Source: Larimichthys crocea
Lineage: Eukaryota > Chordata > Actinopteri > Sciaenidae
Direction: 5' to 3'
DNA length: 64,000 nt
Assembly: GCF_000972845.2 (NCBI RefSeq)
Contig: NC_040016.1
Span: 21,496,807-21,560,806, forward strand
In this document: in pieces, positions 47,460 to 60,492 of the stretch
Layout: every line of letters begins with the position of its first letter
How positions within the stretch are numbered: the first letter of the stretch is position 1
The notes under the pieces: generated by a model
What the model saw: only the letters and a program-made list of their open reading frames with translations
Told to the model about the DNA's origin: nothing
The model's database searches: none
Made by a program: the position numbers and the translations under genes

Positions 47460-49229
47460 CCCACGTTGGCCAGAAGGGGGCGCTGTCATTCACCTTCAAT
47501 CAGAGTGATTGGTTTCCATCATCCAGGCAATGCCTGAAGACTTGGCAAACAACCGCCATTCCTTTTAATAACATTAAGTCTGACAGTCCCTCGAGGGTTG
47601 GCGGTAGATCAACATCTTTACTGCTCTCACCTTCAACTGTAAATTAAATCCTGCTGCTGATGACAGTTATTAGCTATGAGTACAATGCAATTATACAGAG
47701 CCAACACAGAATAATGAGCCTTAGGACACTGAAGGTGTTATGTACTAATGTGAGTGTATGTGGATCAGTGGTTCAGACTGTTTAATATGTAGAGTAACGG
47801 TGAAGGTCTAGACAGAGATAAAGTCAAGGACACGGCGTCATAAAAGTTTGACAGCAGCTCCTGCAGCGTAACTGAGTGATGCTTTTATTCACGGAGCCGC
47901 TGTAGACTCTCTCTCAGGTTTCACTGCGAAGGCTGACTTCCCAGAGTCGTATCAGCAAACAAGTCTGCAGCTAATACAATAGATGCAAGTGTTTGTTTAA
48001 CGGGAACAACCATTACTCAAAAACTACTAGGTACAAGTATGCCTTCACTGGCTACAGCGGTCCACGCTGCAAACATGCAAGTACACATTGTATGTTTCTT
48101 TGCTGTGGCACGCAGGAAGTGATGCATTACTTCAAGTGTTTCAAGTGAAGCTTATTTCATTATCAATTAAAGAACAGAGAACTTGGCATGAAGGGCCGTG
48201 CAGCAAGACAAAGCGTGGCACCAACCGAAAGCTACAACTCCATCCCAAAAGGAAATCTTGAGGATTACTACCTTAAATCTTGGATTATGGAACTTCAGAG
48301 TCCGTCAGGGTGTTTTCCTCAAGGTGCTTATGTGACAAGATTATTCACTGGTGCATCACACTCGATTTGATCAATTCCCAGAAACTCAGCTCAGATGTAA
48401 GTCAAGTCACAGCACGCATTCAAGCTAAGTCTTGGAGATCAGATGCTGACACACCAAACACAGGACACAAAGAGAGTGAGAGTATCACACACGCAAGACA
48501 TTTATCAGCCATTTGTCATCCAGCTGCAAACGAACCGAGGTTCCTCTGCAACTACAACCACCTCCTACACTAATGCTCCTACAGTGTGTCACCATGTCTC
48601 AAACAGCCAACATGAACTTCTTCACTCTCAGTTTTTAGGGGGATTTTAGACACCAGCAAAGACCGAGCTCATATCAGTCGTACACTGCAACACCAAACAT
48701 GGCCATCCTAAAAAGCAGTTTCAGGCTAAACATTACATGTTAAATGAAATTTTACCACAAAAACTACAAGTCATGTTTTGTCTTGTAGTTCAGATTTCGT
48801 TGTGTCAGCAGAGCCTCCTGAATCTTTTGAGCAATGCAAGTAAAAAAAAAAAAAAGTTAGACTCTGGGTAATTTTCCAGTGTTGTAACCAGGTATCACAA
48901 TCCAACTCCCTTTTCTTCTTTTTGCAGCCATTACAAGATGCATGCCAACCACACACAGTGAGATCAAATCCACCACAAACAGAATGAAGAGCAGCCATGT
49001 GCAGAGAGAGATGCGCGTTAAAAGGACTGACGGTGACACATGTACGTGGATTCTGACGTTCGAGGTGTGATGCGTGTTGCAAACGCAGCATGCATATGCA
49101 AAAAATACATCCAGAGTATAAATAACCTTTTTTTTCTGTCAGTGCAAGCGGTTAAACACTGATGCTGTTCACCAAAATAAAAGCACATTAAAACACGAGA
49201 TAAGCGGAACGACGCGAGACAGATAAAGA

Positions 49230-49230
<1 letters not shown>

Positions 49231-49273
<43 letters not shown>
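49231..49273. repeat. (AG)n microsatellite
   Basis: Pure AG tract of about 43 bp in intron 1 of slc6a6, about 0.9 kb downstream of the candidate first exon. Confidence 0.9.
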
Positions 49274-49275
<2 letters not shown>

Positions 49276-50181
49276 CGTGGTTGTGAGCAGGGACGGACGA
49301 TGTGCAACGTGCGACCTGACGAGCATCTCCGTTTCCTTCGCCACTCTGCGCGCCTCACTTCCCCTTTTCTGGTTCAGTTAAATAACGGAATTAAATTAAA
49401 ATAAAATAAATAAAAAAAACACAAAAATAAACAAAAGACAAAATAAATTAGCACTGCTGTTCCCTTTGGTTTGGACAGACTTCACATTTAAAAACCAATG
49501 AATAAGAAAAAGAAAGAAAAAAGAACGAGACAAAGACTGTGCGTCTCTGTCTGCATCTGTATTTATGTTCATATATCTATATGTATATAGTGTAGCATGT
49601 GTAGTCCGTCTCTGCTGTGAAACTAAATATAAAAATACATTAGAAAAAGCTCCTGTAAAATAATGCATCTGCACGCATGTGATAAAAACACATGAAACTA
49701 AAATGTTTAAAACAAATTAAAAGACATTTAAACGCCTCACGAGCTCGTGTTGCGTTTAAAGAACTGTAAAGAAATACAAAATTCAGCGGAGAGCCTTGCT
49801 GAGCGCGCACACACACACAGAGAACAAGCCTTTATCCAGCTTCACATCGCAGCTTCCTCATCAAGCTTCACCAGGAAACACATCCCTGCACACACACACA
49901 CACACACACCAATAAAATCATGAAAACACACACAAATCTAACAGAACACTGCTAATTGATTTCTCCCCAATCATACGTGCGCGTTCCCTCTTCTTAATTG
50001 CGCCTCATGTTTGCAGAGAAATAATAATAATAATAATAATAAAGGCTTCTCTCATTCAAACGCAGAAAAATCCAAAATCATAAATATGATTTTTTGTTTT
50101 AAATGAGGAAATGATTAAAGAGCACAGCAGTCACAGACTTTAAAGGTGTGCACTGAGGATGTTTTTTTTTTTTTCCGTTAC

Positions 50182-50340
50182 CTGTTCTGTTGATGCAATT
50201 TTGTAGATTATTTTGTCCTTTTAATGTCCTTTGATTTGGGATCCCTTCTCCGTTTCGTCTTGTCCGTGTCCTCTTGTGTCCGTGAGAGCGACTGAGGGCT
50301 GGACGCGTCGGTAGCCTATATTGTAGCCTGCTTGTAAGCC
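50182..50340 (-). other. slc6a6: Candidate non-coding exon 1 of slc6a6
   Basis: On the minus strand a strong donor, AACAG/GTAACG, follows about 160 nt with no ATG, downstream of a TATA-like TTTTAAAA. Splicing to 42443 would place AACAG-A directly before the ATG in good context. The intervening intron would be 7.7 kb. The transcription start (about 50330-50340) is inferred from the TATA spacing. Confidence 0.5.
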
Positions 50341-50360
50341 TCCCGTTCTGACCTTTGTCT

Positions 50361-50370
50361 TTTTAAAACA
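50361..50370 (-). promoter_or_regulatory. slc6a6: TATA-like box of slc6a6
   Basis: TGTTTTAAAA on the minus strand, about 180 nt upstream of the exon 1 donor, inside a CpG-richer region running to about 51000. Confidence 0.35.
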
Positions 50371-50399
50371 GGGGGGACCGGAGGAGGCATGAGAGCTAG

Positions 50400-50410
50400 T
50401 GGAAAATCAC
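50400..50410 (+). promoter_or_regulatory. Tonicity-response element (TonE/ORE) for NFAT5
   Basis: TGGAAAATCAC is a full match to the TonE consensus TGGAAANNYNY, about 30 bp upstream of the TATA-like box. TonE sites control mammalian taurine transporter promoters. A near copy, TGGAAAATCGG, lies at 50519-50529 and misses only the last pyrimidine. Confidence 0.45.
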
Positions 50411-50549
50411 CGGCCTGCCTACTCTCAGCAATAGGAGAGCAGGGTCCCCTTCAGGGTCCGTGGGAATATTTTAAGTGCGCCCCTAGATGAGCGGAGCGGC
50501 ACCAAGTGACGCAAACGGTGGAAAATCGGCGCATCTTATCAAAGCCACT

Positions 50550-52607
50550 GGATAAAAAGCAAAATATATTTATATTTCTTGTTATATTTTTAAAAAGGTT
50601 TCACAAAAATTAAAGTAATAAGACGGAATATAAAGTTGCAGGAGGTGTTGATGCTTTGAAACAGATGTTCGCTGCCTCTACACATCAGCACACGCCAGGA
50701 TAAAATATGAAATGCAATCATACCTGATGCACCTTATTTCCTCAACGCTCTGCCAGAAATGAGCTCTGTCCCCAGGCTCAATTTCATTCACAACCGCTCA
50801 GTGAGTCACACATCTCACCGTTTCCACAGTTTCCAAAATCACTGAGCAGCACCTGAACGCAGCATTCACCCCCCCACCCCCCACCCACCACATTTCACGA
50901 GTTTTGTTGCCGGGCACGCGCTCAGACTCTCATGCGCGCTCTGTCATCTTTTTTTTTTTTTTTTTTTTTTTACGAGCGTGCCCGTGAGCAGGGGTGCGCG
51001 CATCAGTGGAAATAAAGGAACACAGTGTGAGGACTTCCACGCAGCTGATTCTGCGTGCAAACTAACAGCAGCAAGCTTGTGTTTCTTCAAATATGCTGCA
51101 GAGGCTTTAAAGCACAGCATGCATACGTTTTTTTAAAGAAGTTAACTTTAATACCGCCTTAAAAATAAATAGCCTTAGGCCTGCTAAATGCACATAACAT
51201 GAACAGGAAGAAGAGCATATGTATACCGCCTTAATGGGCCTTACCGTAATCTATTACAGTCTTAATGTTATTCCTGTACGAGCTCTGACCATGATGCTAA
51301 ATCAGTTTAATGATCTTTAATGATGACTCTAATATTCCATTGCTGTATGTATGACTTTGTGGCACTTACTGACTTGCTGTGCATGTGAACTAAGTGAAGT
51401 TTTCATCATGTATTACTCCATCTGTCTTTGGGGGAATTTGTAATCAGCAGTCTGAAATAAATGTTCCATTCCAAGGTATGACTGGGTTTATAATAGTCAT
51501 CCTCGCTGCATGTTTTAGTGATTTACGAGCGCCACGCCGAGGCCGAGATATCCTTTAAACGTGCTGAAATGGACGCACCGACTCCTCAGCTTATGTGCTT
51601 CAAGTAAAACTTTTTAAGGCCTGTGTTCGACCCGCTCCAAACCTTTTCTTTCAAGCCCTTTTATTCCCGAAAGCGTAACAAACGTGTCCCTTTGTATCTG
51701 GTGGAGTGTCAACGTAAGGTCAGCTTAAAAAGCTTCATCCCCCTGCTGCATCTTTTGCTTTCTGTGGCCCGAGAAGTTTAGCTAAAAAAATCCAAAAAAC
51801 ACACACACGGGATAAATGTATCGAACATACAACAACAACGTCAAAAAGAAAGAGCTGCAGCGTTACCGGGGAAATGCCTGGTGGAAAAGAGCAGACGAAT
51901 GATTTGAATACTTCGACAGACGTGATGTTGAGGACGGCAATGAGGAGAAGCGCGAGCTCAGTAACACAGGCTTGTTTACATACAGTATCTATCTTATACT
52001 AGATTCAAATTTGAGGGATCGCTCATACAAAGTGTGTCCTTCACTGTGCTGCAGAGGCAGACCTGTTCTCCTTTGCTGTAATGTTGTTGTTAATGTTTCA
52101 GTGATCATTTAGCTCCATCCAGATGAGTTTTACTCTTTAGTTTTACTATCTAGGCATGTTTGAGAATCCGTTCCCTACAGCTATATTGTACATACATCTA
52201 TCTTTCTTTTGGCAAAAGTCCAGTTCATGCTGTGTTGACATCTAGTGTTAACCTATTTCCTAAAACCTCCCTATATATCCACGTCATATCTTGAGGCCTT
52301 GACTGGGAGTGAATGTCACCCAAACACTATCTTACTACTGTGTTTGCACTGGCTTTCTATAATGCCGTGGTTTTGGAAGGCACAGATGAGGTTCATGCAA
52401 ACAACCGAGTAAGAATAACAGATTGGAAGTTATGCACATGCTTGTATACAACAGACATAGTTTTTACAGGCTTAAAGTTCAGAGACGGTGAACAGAAGTA
52501 TCGACGGTTTCAGCTGAACATTGCGTAAAAATGGATGTTTTTTTGCAATACGGCGCGCCCAGAATGTAATCCCACTGTTAAATATGGACAAGACTAAACA
52601 AAACCAG
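50550..52607. other. Upstream flank of slc6a6, no gene recognised
   Basis: The first few hundred bases are relatively CpG-rich, with a T-run of about 22 at 50950-50971. The rest is ordinary AT-rich intergenic DNA. Confidence 0.5.
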
Positions 52608-52750
52608 CGAGTCGACAACTTTGCACATCAACCAGGTCACCGTTACTGACTAGTCCAGCAGCAGTCAGCCCAGCTCGGCGTCTGTCTTTCAGCCTTTTAT
52701 TTCACCAAGCTCTCACCAACCACTAAAAGTCAGTCCCACATTTACTCTTC
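52608..52750 (+). repeat. Interspersed repeat family B, copy 1
   Basis: It contains GACTAGTCCAGCAGCAGTCA, GCTCGGCGTCTGTCTTTCAG and TTTATTTCACCAAGCTCTCA, followed by AGTCAGTCCCACATTTACTC. Near-identical blocks recur at 53333-53471 and 61426-61551. Confidence 0.85.
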
Positions 52751-53332
52751 TTATTGACTCACTCTCTCCCTCATTTGGTTTTTTCTCCACATGTCCTGAG
52801 CCCACTGACCTGGCTCAGGTTCTGGCTAAGTATGGACTCCATCATCCATCTCCCCCGGGCCTTTAAACCTCCTTTTCCCATTGGTCCAAACGTCTGTGGT
52901 CCAAACACTAACACTCCCCCCCGGTGCTCTGACCTCACACTCCAGGCAGCCCTGCTAACAAACTGAGCTAACAGCAGCTACAGTAGTTGTACGGTGTTGC
53001 GTAATTCTCGCAGTTGATCATAGTGTGAGAAGATATTTTCTTGATTTGTACATGTCATGCCTTAAGATCAGTGTCATGACTTATGACACATCACAATGTT
53101 GACATTCTTCATGTATGTCCTTGTGGCTTGTAAATCAGATCATCATACAAAGTGACAACAGCAGGCACTTCAATCATCACAGCGGGAAACAATGCATGAC
53201 TGCATTCCACTCAGCTGTTTGTGTTCCTGTCGTGTTCATGTGCGTCACATACTGTATGTAATACATACCTATGGAATTTAAGCCTTCGCCTTACCTACCT
53301 TATAATGAACCTTTCATATCTACAGAAAGCCA

Positions 53333-53471
53333 GACGTCAACCAGGTCCCCAGCAGCAGCTGATATCACTGACTAGTCCAACAGCAGTCAGCCCAGCTCGG
53401 CGTCTGTCTTTCAGCCTTTTATTTCACCAAGCTCTCACCAACCACTAAAAGTCAGTCCCACATTTACTCTT
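53333..53471 (+). repeat. Interspersed repeat family B, copy 2
   Basis: Same blocks and orientation as the copy at 52608, about 700 bp away. It has an extra AGCAGCAGCTGATATCAC segment that it shares with the third copy. Confidence 0.85.
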
Positions 53472-56271
53472 GTCCGGCGGCTTCTTGCTCGCTCGCTCTC
53501 TCCTTTTTCTCTTCCTCCGTCAGCGTCCTCTTTTTGACAGAGAACTTTTATTCACGCAACTAAGACTCAGTAATAATAAATGCTAGAGTTGATTAATTAG
53601 TCAGTTTGTACAAGGTGGCCTTAATCAGACTAAAGCAGAGTCGCTTAATTAACTTTTGTAGTTGTCAGTTAAATATAATGGCATTCGATTTATTGACAAT
53701 CTAAACAATTTTAACTTTTTTGTCTAATTCTGTATTTGCTTGGGAAATAAGCATGAAAAAATAAGAATAAAAAATGTGATTTTGTTTCTTGTGGTTAATA
53801 AAATGACCCGAGGTGACCCATGACCTGACCTCTTTTTCCCTCCACTTTGTCTTTGGCAAGCAAGGATCAGATCACCTCATATATTTTACATTACATATAT
53901 ATGTACAATTACTTTTCATGCAAAAGAAAAGCTTGAAAAGCAGCATGTTTTTAAACGGAAATTTTTGATGTTGATGTTTGTTCTCACTACCGGTTTATCT
54001 TCTGGGGCAATGAACTCTGTGTCAGGACACCCACATGCTCCCAGAATGCATCTTTATCTATTAAAAGCAAATGGGCGTGTTGCTAAATGTAATCACACGG
54101 CGCAAAGCAGCGCGGGGAAGATAAGGACGGTTTGTGGTTTACTTCTTTGTGACAATAAAACAGCATAAAATGTAGAAAAAGTAATAAAATAAATAACAAG
54201 ACAAAGTAAAAAAGTGTTTTTCTGTTTTTTTTGTTTTTTATCTAATTAATGAGATGAAGTATACGGAAATCTTCTGCATCTTCCTGCACCAAGCTCTGTG
54301 ATTGGATGGCAGCATTTCTCATTGGGCGGGGCCAGTTAATTTCCATGAACCTGCTGACCTTACACATTTCGTTTTGGCCTTTTCAAGCTTTATTTGATAG
54401 AGACAGCTGCAGAGCGACAGGAAGACTCACTGCATGTACGCCACGTCGGGTCACAGTTGCCGGATTGTCTGGTCAGATCGAGCTCCTTTGAGTTTTATCT
54501 CTGTCCTCTGGACTGAGATGTAAACACATGTTGTCGTGCTTCAACAGCTTGTGCTGAGTGTTTGCTTCACATGTTTTGGGTTTCTATTAGTAGCTTGCCT
54601 TGCACATTTGCTACTCTCTCGCCTTGCCTACTTTTAGCTTTTTGTTCCACCCTGTAGGATTCAGTCCTTGCTGTATGGTTGTAGTAGTAGTAGTTGTTGA
54701 AAAATTAAGTAAAGTGTGACCTATGGACTCTGTATGTCTTTTTCATTTCACAATTCCTAACCAAGTTATGTCTATGTCTAAAATTACCCTTCCACTTGAA
54801 ATATATATATATTTGCCAAAAGTTTCTCTATGCTCCCAAGACATGTACCTACAAGCAGGATTTTGTTGCAACATAACAAGATTTGAAGGTAATGCTGGTC
54901 CAGTAACTGTCTGAGACTATCGTGTAGGATTTATTAGAATCTAGCCATCATAGCCAGCTCATCTCCTTCCTAACATGAATGAAAAACTATGGTGGCTGAG
55001 AAGGTGTACAGATGAAATCGTTACGATTCTTGTTTTTTTAGGTGATTATACACTGATGAAATCTAATTTATGTCATATTTTATAAACAGAGTCCCCAAAA
55101 TCTTACACACTGGACCATTAACTGAAATTGTATAATATTTTCATCAAATTAAATCACACTCCTATTTATTGATGAGTAATTTATTTCATTCAGATATAAG
55201 TGCAGAGGACAGAACTTCCATGGTGGACCACAATGAACAGTGCTGTAGTTAAGACCACTAAAAGAGACAAGACCAAGACAAGGCAAAACCAATCCAATCA
55301 CAGTTAAGAGTTAACAATTAAATCCGACAATAATCCTGCAGTTGTCTTGAAATAAAGTTTGTTTGAGACTGAGATAAGACTCTGAGATTCTGAGAGACAG
55401 AGACCTTCAAAAACGGTCTGGAGACTAATCCCTAGTACAACACAGACAGTGAGTCACTGAAATAATGCTTCCTGAAACACAGGTTATATAACGATATTCA
55501 TTATGTAGAATGAAAACAACTTCCATTTGGGACAATGGTTGTTAGATTCGGGACAGTTGAAGGCAGAATTCTGGACGGTTGCAGGAAACTGAGTGGGGGA
55601 AAAAAACAACATTTCAAGTCATTTAGGAGGACAGATACAGCAGGAGGGCACATTCTCAACCTGGCATCCCGCCATCGCAGTGTAAGATTTATACTTTGAC
55701 CTGTTTGGCTGTGATACACCAATTAATTTGGCATTAAAACCCACTGAGTGAAAGGGCACAAATAGCACAAACTCAAGCTAAATTCACAGCCAACCGACAG
55801 AGCAGGAGTTATCAGTACCTCTGGCTCCATCTCACATTCCAACAAACACAATTGGCCAAGTGGGAAGCCAACAAGGAATTCTGTGCTTTTTGCTGTAATA
55901 GATACCCCTGGCCACCTGCACCATGCAGGGTGAAACTGGCGGGGTGGAGAGCATGAACCTCTGCATATTAAATCCTCCTGAAACACTGAAAAAAAAATAA
56001 TATAGTAATATTGTCAGTTTCAAACCAATGAACCCAACCATCCAACCAAAGTAAAAAATAACATTCACTAACAGAAGGTTAGTGTTTCATTTTAACCAAG
56101 AGTTCTAACCAGTAAGAAACAAGATATTCAAGAGAAAATAGTCACAAATGAGGGCTACAATGTCTACAGCTCACATTCTAGCTGCACTTTATCTGTTTTA
56201 CTGAGTATATGCATGTGTATTTCTTCTAAATCTGATGCAATGGGAACTATAATCTTCCATACACAGCCACA
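53472..56271. other. Intergenic sequence, no gene recognised
   Basis: AT-rich unique-looking DNA with only short chance open frames. Confidence 0.5.
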
Positions 56272-56332
56272 TTGTGGGGACAAAAAGCTGGTCCCTACAA
56301 GGTAAACCATTATATTTGATGGTTAAGACTTT
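56272..56332 (+). repeat. Fragment of a dispersed TGTGGGGAC-type repeat
   Basis: TGTGGGGACAAAAAGCTGGT, followed by CCTACAAGGTAAACC and a GGTTAAGACTT motif, resembles a repeat common in teleost genomes. Recognised by memory of the motif only. Confidence 0.4.
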
Positions 56333-57152
56333 TCAGCTCAGTTTGGGATATGGGGTCAAGGTGTAGTGATGATGGTTGAAGTGCTAAAGAGTAAATTCCC
56401 TGGGAATATGCAATGTCTTCTTCTAAGTGACAAAAACAAATTGAACTTAACGTCAGGTATTGAGAATAAAACAGGAAAGCTGCATTAAATATTATATTGT
56501 CTCTGTATGAGATGCACCATGCTTACATCTACTCCAGTATAAACTATCTGTGCAGGTAACATAGTAAAAACAATGACAACGTTCTTGTAAGGAGTTCGGT
56601 TGGTGGATGGATAAGTCAAACAAACTCTTTCCTGCAGAAGACTTTGGTTTGAAACCAGAAGTAAATGTTGACTCATTTGAAGTCTTAAGTTACATAACCT
56701 CAGCTCACTTGCGTGACTTGCCACCACAGTGAATGCAACGTGATTTGTACCTTTACATTTCCATGCACGAATTACCAGATTTGTTTAGAAACCCCCACAA
56801 ACACACACAGACACATGCAAACACAGAAACACATGCACATTCACACTGCCTTTCACAAACTGCAAAATAAGATGCACACACACACTCTCGTTCCTCAAGG
56901 CAACTTTGCATCATCCAAATGATGCGATCAGGACGGCCACTTAAATCCACTCAGCTGAACCGAACGTCCTGCTCACTTTCCTATCAAATGAAGTGGTCCA
57001 GTCTGGATTATAAAGTAGAACTCAAGGAATCAAGTGTTCTGTCAAGCAGTCGCACTCGCTGACCTTTCCTTGCTTACCGAATGGAAGATCTTCCGAAGCG
57101 TTTTTTTGTCTTATGCGATTGCACAGTGATGAGACAGGAAGGCAACTTGATT

Positions 57153-57290
57153 ACAGACAATATAAAACATGCACGTAGAATCCGTGAAGTGTCCCACAGG
57201 TTTTTTAGTGCTATTGTAAAAGCTCAGTGTGTGGTGGTTCTTGCAGCTGGCATCTTGATAGACATGGGGAGTGGCTGGGGTTGAGGTGAG
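57153..57290 (+). repeat. Interspersed repeat family A-like, diverged copy
   Basis: GACAATATAAAACATGCACG followed by TAGAATCCGTGAAGTGTCCC matches the 5' part of the family seen at 26839. Confidence 0.45.
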
Positions 57291-59595
57291 CTAAAATGAA
57301 ACTTTGGAGTTGGAATTGTGCAATTCCTCCCTGCAATGAATCACTGTGAAATTATATCTGCAGACCAATTTCTTATTGCTATTTCACAATAAAAGTCTTC
57401 CATTGGTTCACTGAGGCAAACCTTCGAATGTGAAGCAAAATCCTTTCGGACGGACATCCCTCCATCACAAAGAAATGACTTTAGCCAAGATTTAATCGTC
57501 ACATCTCCTCTGTTATAATAATCAATCTGAATACTGGAATACTGCATGTAAGAAAATTCAACTCCCAATGACAAAAATTCAGTTACAAGCCATTGTCGGG
57601 AGGCAAGACACAGCTTGACATGGGGAAAAAACCTTGTTGTGAGAATTGTTTCCGGATGGGCATGGCGGCTTTTTATGACTCTGAAGTAATCATATCAAGT
57701 TTTACAACCATTTCAGATGAACTAACATCTTCCTCTTGGAGCTGCTCTCACTGTGTTTTCTACAAGATCCTTCCTGGTTTAACTCCAATTGTCATTCATT
57801 AAACCTGTCATGAAACTTTTTAATGACTCATTCGACTGATTTTGTCATACCATATCAGAATATGACACAGAAAAGTAGGTAGGTTTCAACACTTTATGGC
57901 TCAATGACACGTCGCAGTCACGGCCAGCCGGTGTCATAAACGGTTAGAGGGGGTGGGGGGTATGGACCACGCGTCCATGAACCTACAGATTCGTATTTGT
58001 CACACTGTTGAATGGTAATGCTTGCCTCGCCTGTCTGCTGTCAGTGTCCTGTCCGCAGCGTCATACTGCGATGGTATCAGTTATCAATTATCAGTTATCA
58101 ATTATATTCCCATGCTGTTGCTCAGAGTCATCTATAATGTCAACATGTCCTGTCGTGTGACACGGCGACGCCTCCGGTCTGGTCTCTGGGGTATAGCACA
58201 GCATCTCTTCCTCCCCTCTGGCTCCATGAGCTACTGCTCAGAGACGCAGCAGTGAGTACGGTTAGAGAAGATTGTACCTCAATGCTTCAGCAAATATTCA
58301 GTGGCCTAATATAATATATAATATATCATTTTAATTTTATGCTCTCATGCTGCCTGTAGCCTCAAGCCCCTCCCTCATGAAAATATATTATTATGTGTAT
58401 TAAATTGTTCAGTAAATATTCAGTTAACATATTTCGGCTAACTCTTTCCCTCTGTTCTATTTCTAGACTGACTCTCTAGTTTAATAAAATCTAGTTTCTT
58501 TGTTTTCCTGCAGGATAAATCTTTGAACAGTTTCATTTCCTTTCTACAAAATGTTACCTAAAAGGGCCTCGGCACGCCACAGGCCCTGATAAATACAACC
58601 AACAGTGAGTAATGTGACCTTTGTGCTCACGTTTTTATGGTAGCACATGTAAAAGGTCATAACATTTTTTTATTGTTCTGTTTTCTGAGGCAAACATTGT
58701 GTGCTGTGCGGAGGCTCTGATCACGATCAAAACATAGACATCATGAGGACAGCTAGTGTGCTGAGACCAACTTATCATCCTATTCTGAAATATGCACCTT
58801 AGAGGTGGAATTGTTTTTTTTTCTCAAAGCATGCGTTTTGTCATGTGCTAGAAGTGTATGAGGAGTTTTTATACAGCTATCTCGCCTCCTTTCTGAATTT
58901 CAGATATGTGAAATGATTCGACCATGGTGATCTCCTGCTGTTCAAACAATGGATTGAACTTGAAGAATAACACTGCTCTCAGAGAGACAGCGAGCTCAGA
59001 CAGTCTTTTAAATGACTGCGGGGACGTTTTCAGCACAGTGAGAGCTGTTTTTACTGTCCCATGGGTGGTAACTGAGGTAATATACACAGACCACTGAGGT
59101 ATCTTATCGTGCTTCTTTTATATAGCATGCCAATAAAGTTTGCATATATATATAACATGCATGTGTGTGTGTTCTGCGGGGCAGTATAAGTGAATCTGCA
59201 TAGTCAGTGATAATAATTGATGTTATAATGACTTTTTCTACAATGTCTGTAAACTATCTGCCTCTTCCTCTTCTTCTTCTTCACCAAAAAATGTCGACAC
59301 TAACCCGTGGTGAGTCACTCATGGCTGCCATGAACAGTCTGCTCTTGTACAAACGTGCTCTCATGCAAATTGTGGTTGATGATGTAAAAAATGCAAATTT
59401 GGTGCAGCGGAGGCTGTGAGCTTGTTTGCTCTTTGCCCTTAAGCAAATAAAGATCAGGAAACTTCTCGATCCTGAGGGGACGCTGGATGCACATCGACAA
59501 ACTAGATCCACCATGTACAACGTTAAACTGAAGATTTAATAGATCATCACATTTTCTTTTATGCAGGTGCCTCGAGTCCAAGCCTCGACTCTCCT

Positions 59596-59927
59596 GTACG
59601 GTGTTCATTTTAGGACATCCTCAGATCTCAGACTCAGGTGTCAGACTCGAACGAAAAGGCATCAGAGTCGCCTAAAAGTCACTCGGTCTCAGAAAAACCT
59701 TTGTCATCCTCACACAAAACGGCATCAGAGTCGCCTAAAAGGATGACGTCGTTTAGGATGACGCCGTTTTGTGTAAGAATGAGGCCGTTGTGTGTGAGGA
59801 TGATTTTGTGTGAGGATGACAAAGGTTTTTCTGAGACCGAGTGACTTTTAGGCAACTCTGATGCCTTTTCGTTTGAGTCTGACACCTGAGTCTGAGATCT
59901 GAGGATGTCCTAAAATGAACACCGTAC
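59596..59927. mobile_element. 332 bp foldback (inverted-repeat) element
   Basis: The arms of about 125 bp (59596-59720 and 59803-59927) are nearly perfect inverted repeats, starting GTACGGTGTTCATTTTAGGA. TCCT flanks both sides (59592-59595 and 59928-59931), a likely 4 bp target duplication. The interior repeats the segment GGCATCAGAGTCGCCTAAAAG and has small inverted repeats. There is no protein-coding capacity: the open frames on both strands are mirror images of the arms. Confidence 0.85.
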
Positions 59928-60432
59928 TCCTGTTCATGCCCACCTCAGTCAGTGATTTATCAATAGCAACGCTGCCGTACATGTTTTCACAGAGCATATA
60001 TATTTTTATTATATATACTTATATTTGAATAATTTTCTGATACTGACCTGTGTGCATCAGTCTGACTCGGTTTCAGAGAGATCACAGAACTCATCGTCCA
60101 GCCTTGAATCAAAACTCAGAACAACTGAACTGATCATTACAAACAATTTATATTCATGTTCTGGCTGTCACTTCCATCAGTGATCTTAACGATGTCCTCG
60201 CCAGAGTAATCGCTAAAACCTTGAACCATGGCTCTAAGTAGGTCATACGGGGGGAAGAAACACAGTCACACAGGTCGTAAACAAAGATAGAAATTATTAC
60301 CCAGACTGTAAACATTCATCTGTCGGGCTAAAGCTATCCGCCCATCAGCAAACTCTGAAAATCAGTTAATGTTGAAGCTGAGCAGCCAGAGGACATCAGA
60401 AGGAAAAGCAGCAAATATATTCTGTATGAAAT

Positions 60433-60492
60433 CTATCCATCCATCCGTTTCCCATAACTGCTTTTCCTTACCATGGCTGCAGGGAGCTGGGG
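60433..60492 (+). repeat. LINE 3'-end-like fragment
   Basis: ATCCATCCATCCGTTTCC, then GCTTTTCCTTACCATGGCTG and AGGGAGCTGG, resembles the 3' end of L2-type fish LINEs. Confidence 0.4.

Noticed and set aside
50519..50529. Second site as a full TonE element
   Set aside because: TGGAAAATCGG lacks the final pyrimidine of the consensus, so it is reported only as a near match.
59561..59885. Open frames sharing SDSNEKASE-type peptides on both strands
   Set aside because: Mirror translations of the two arms of the foldback element.
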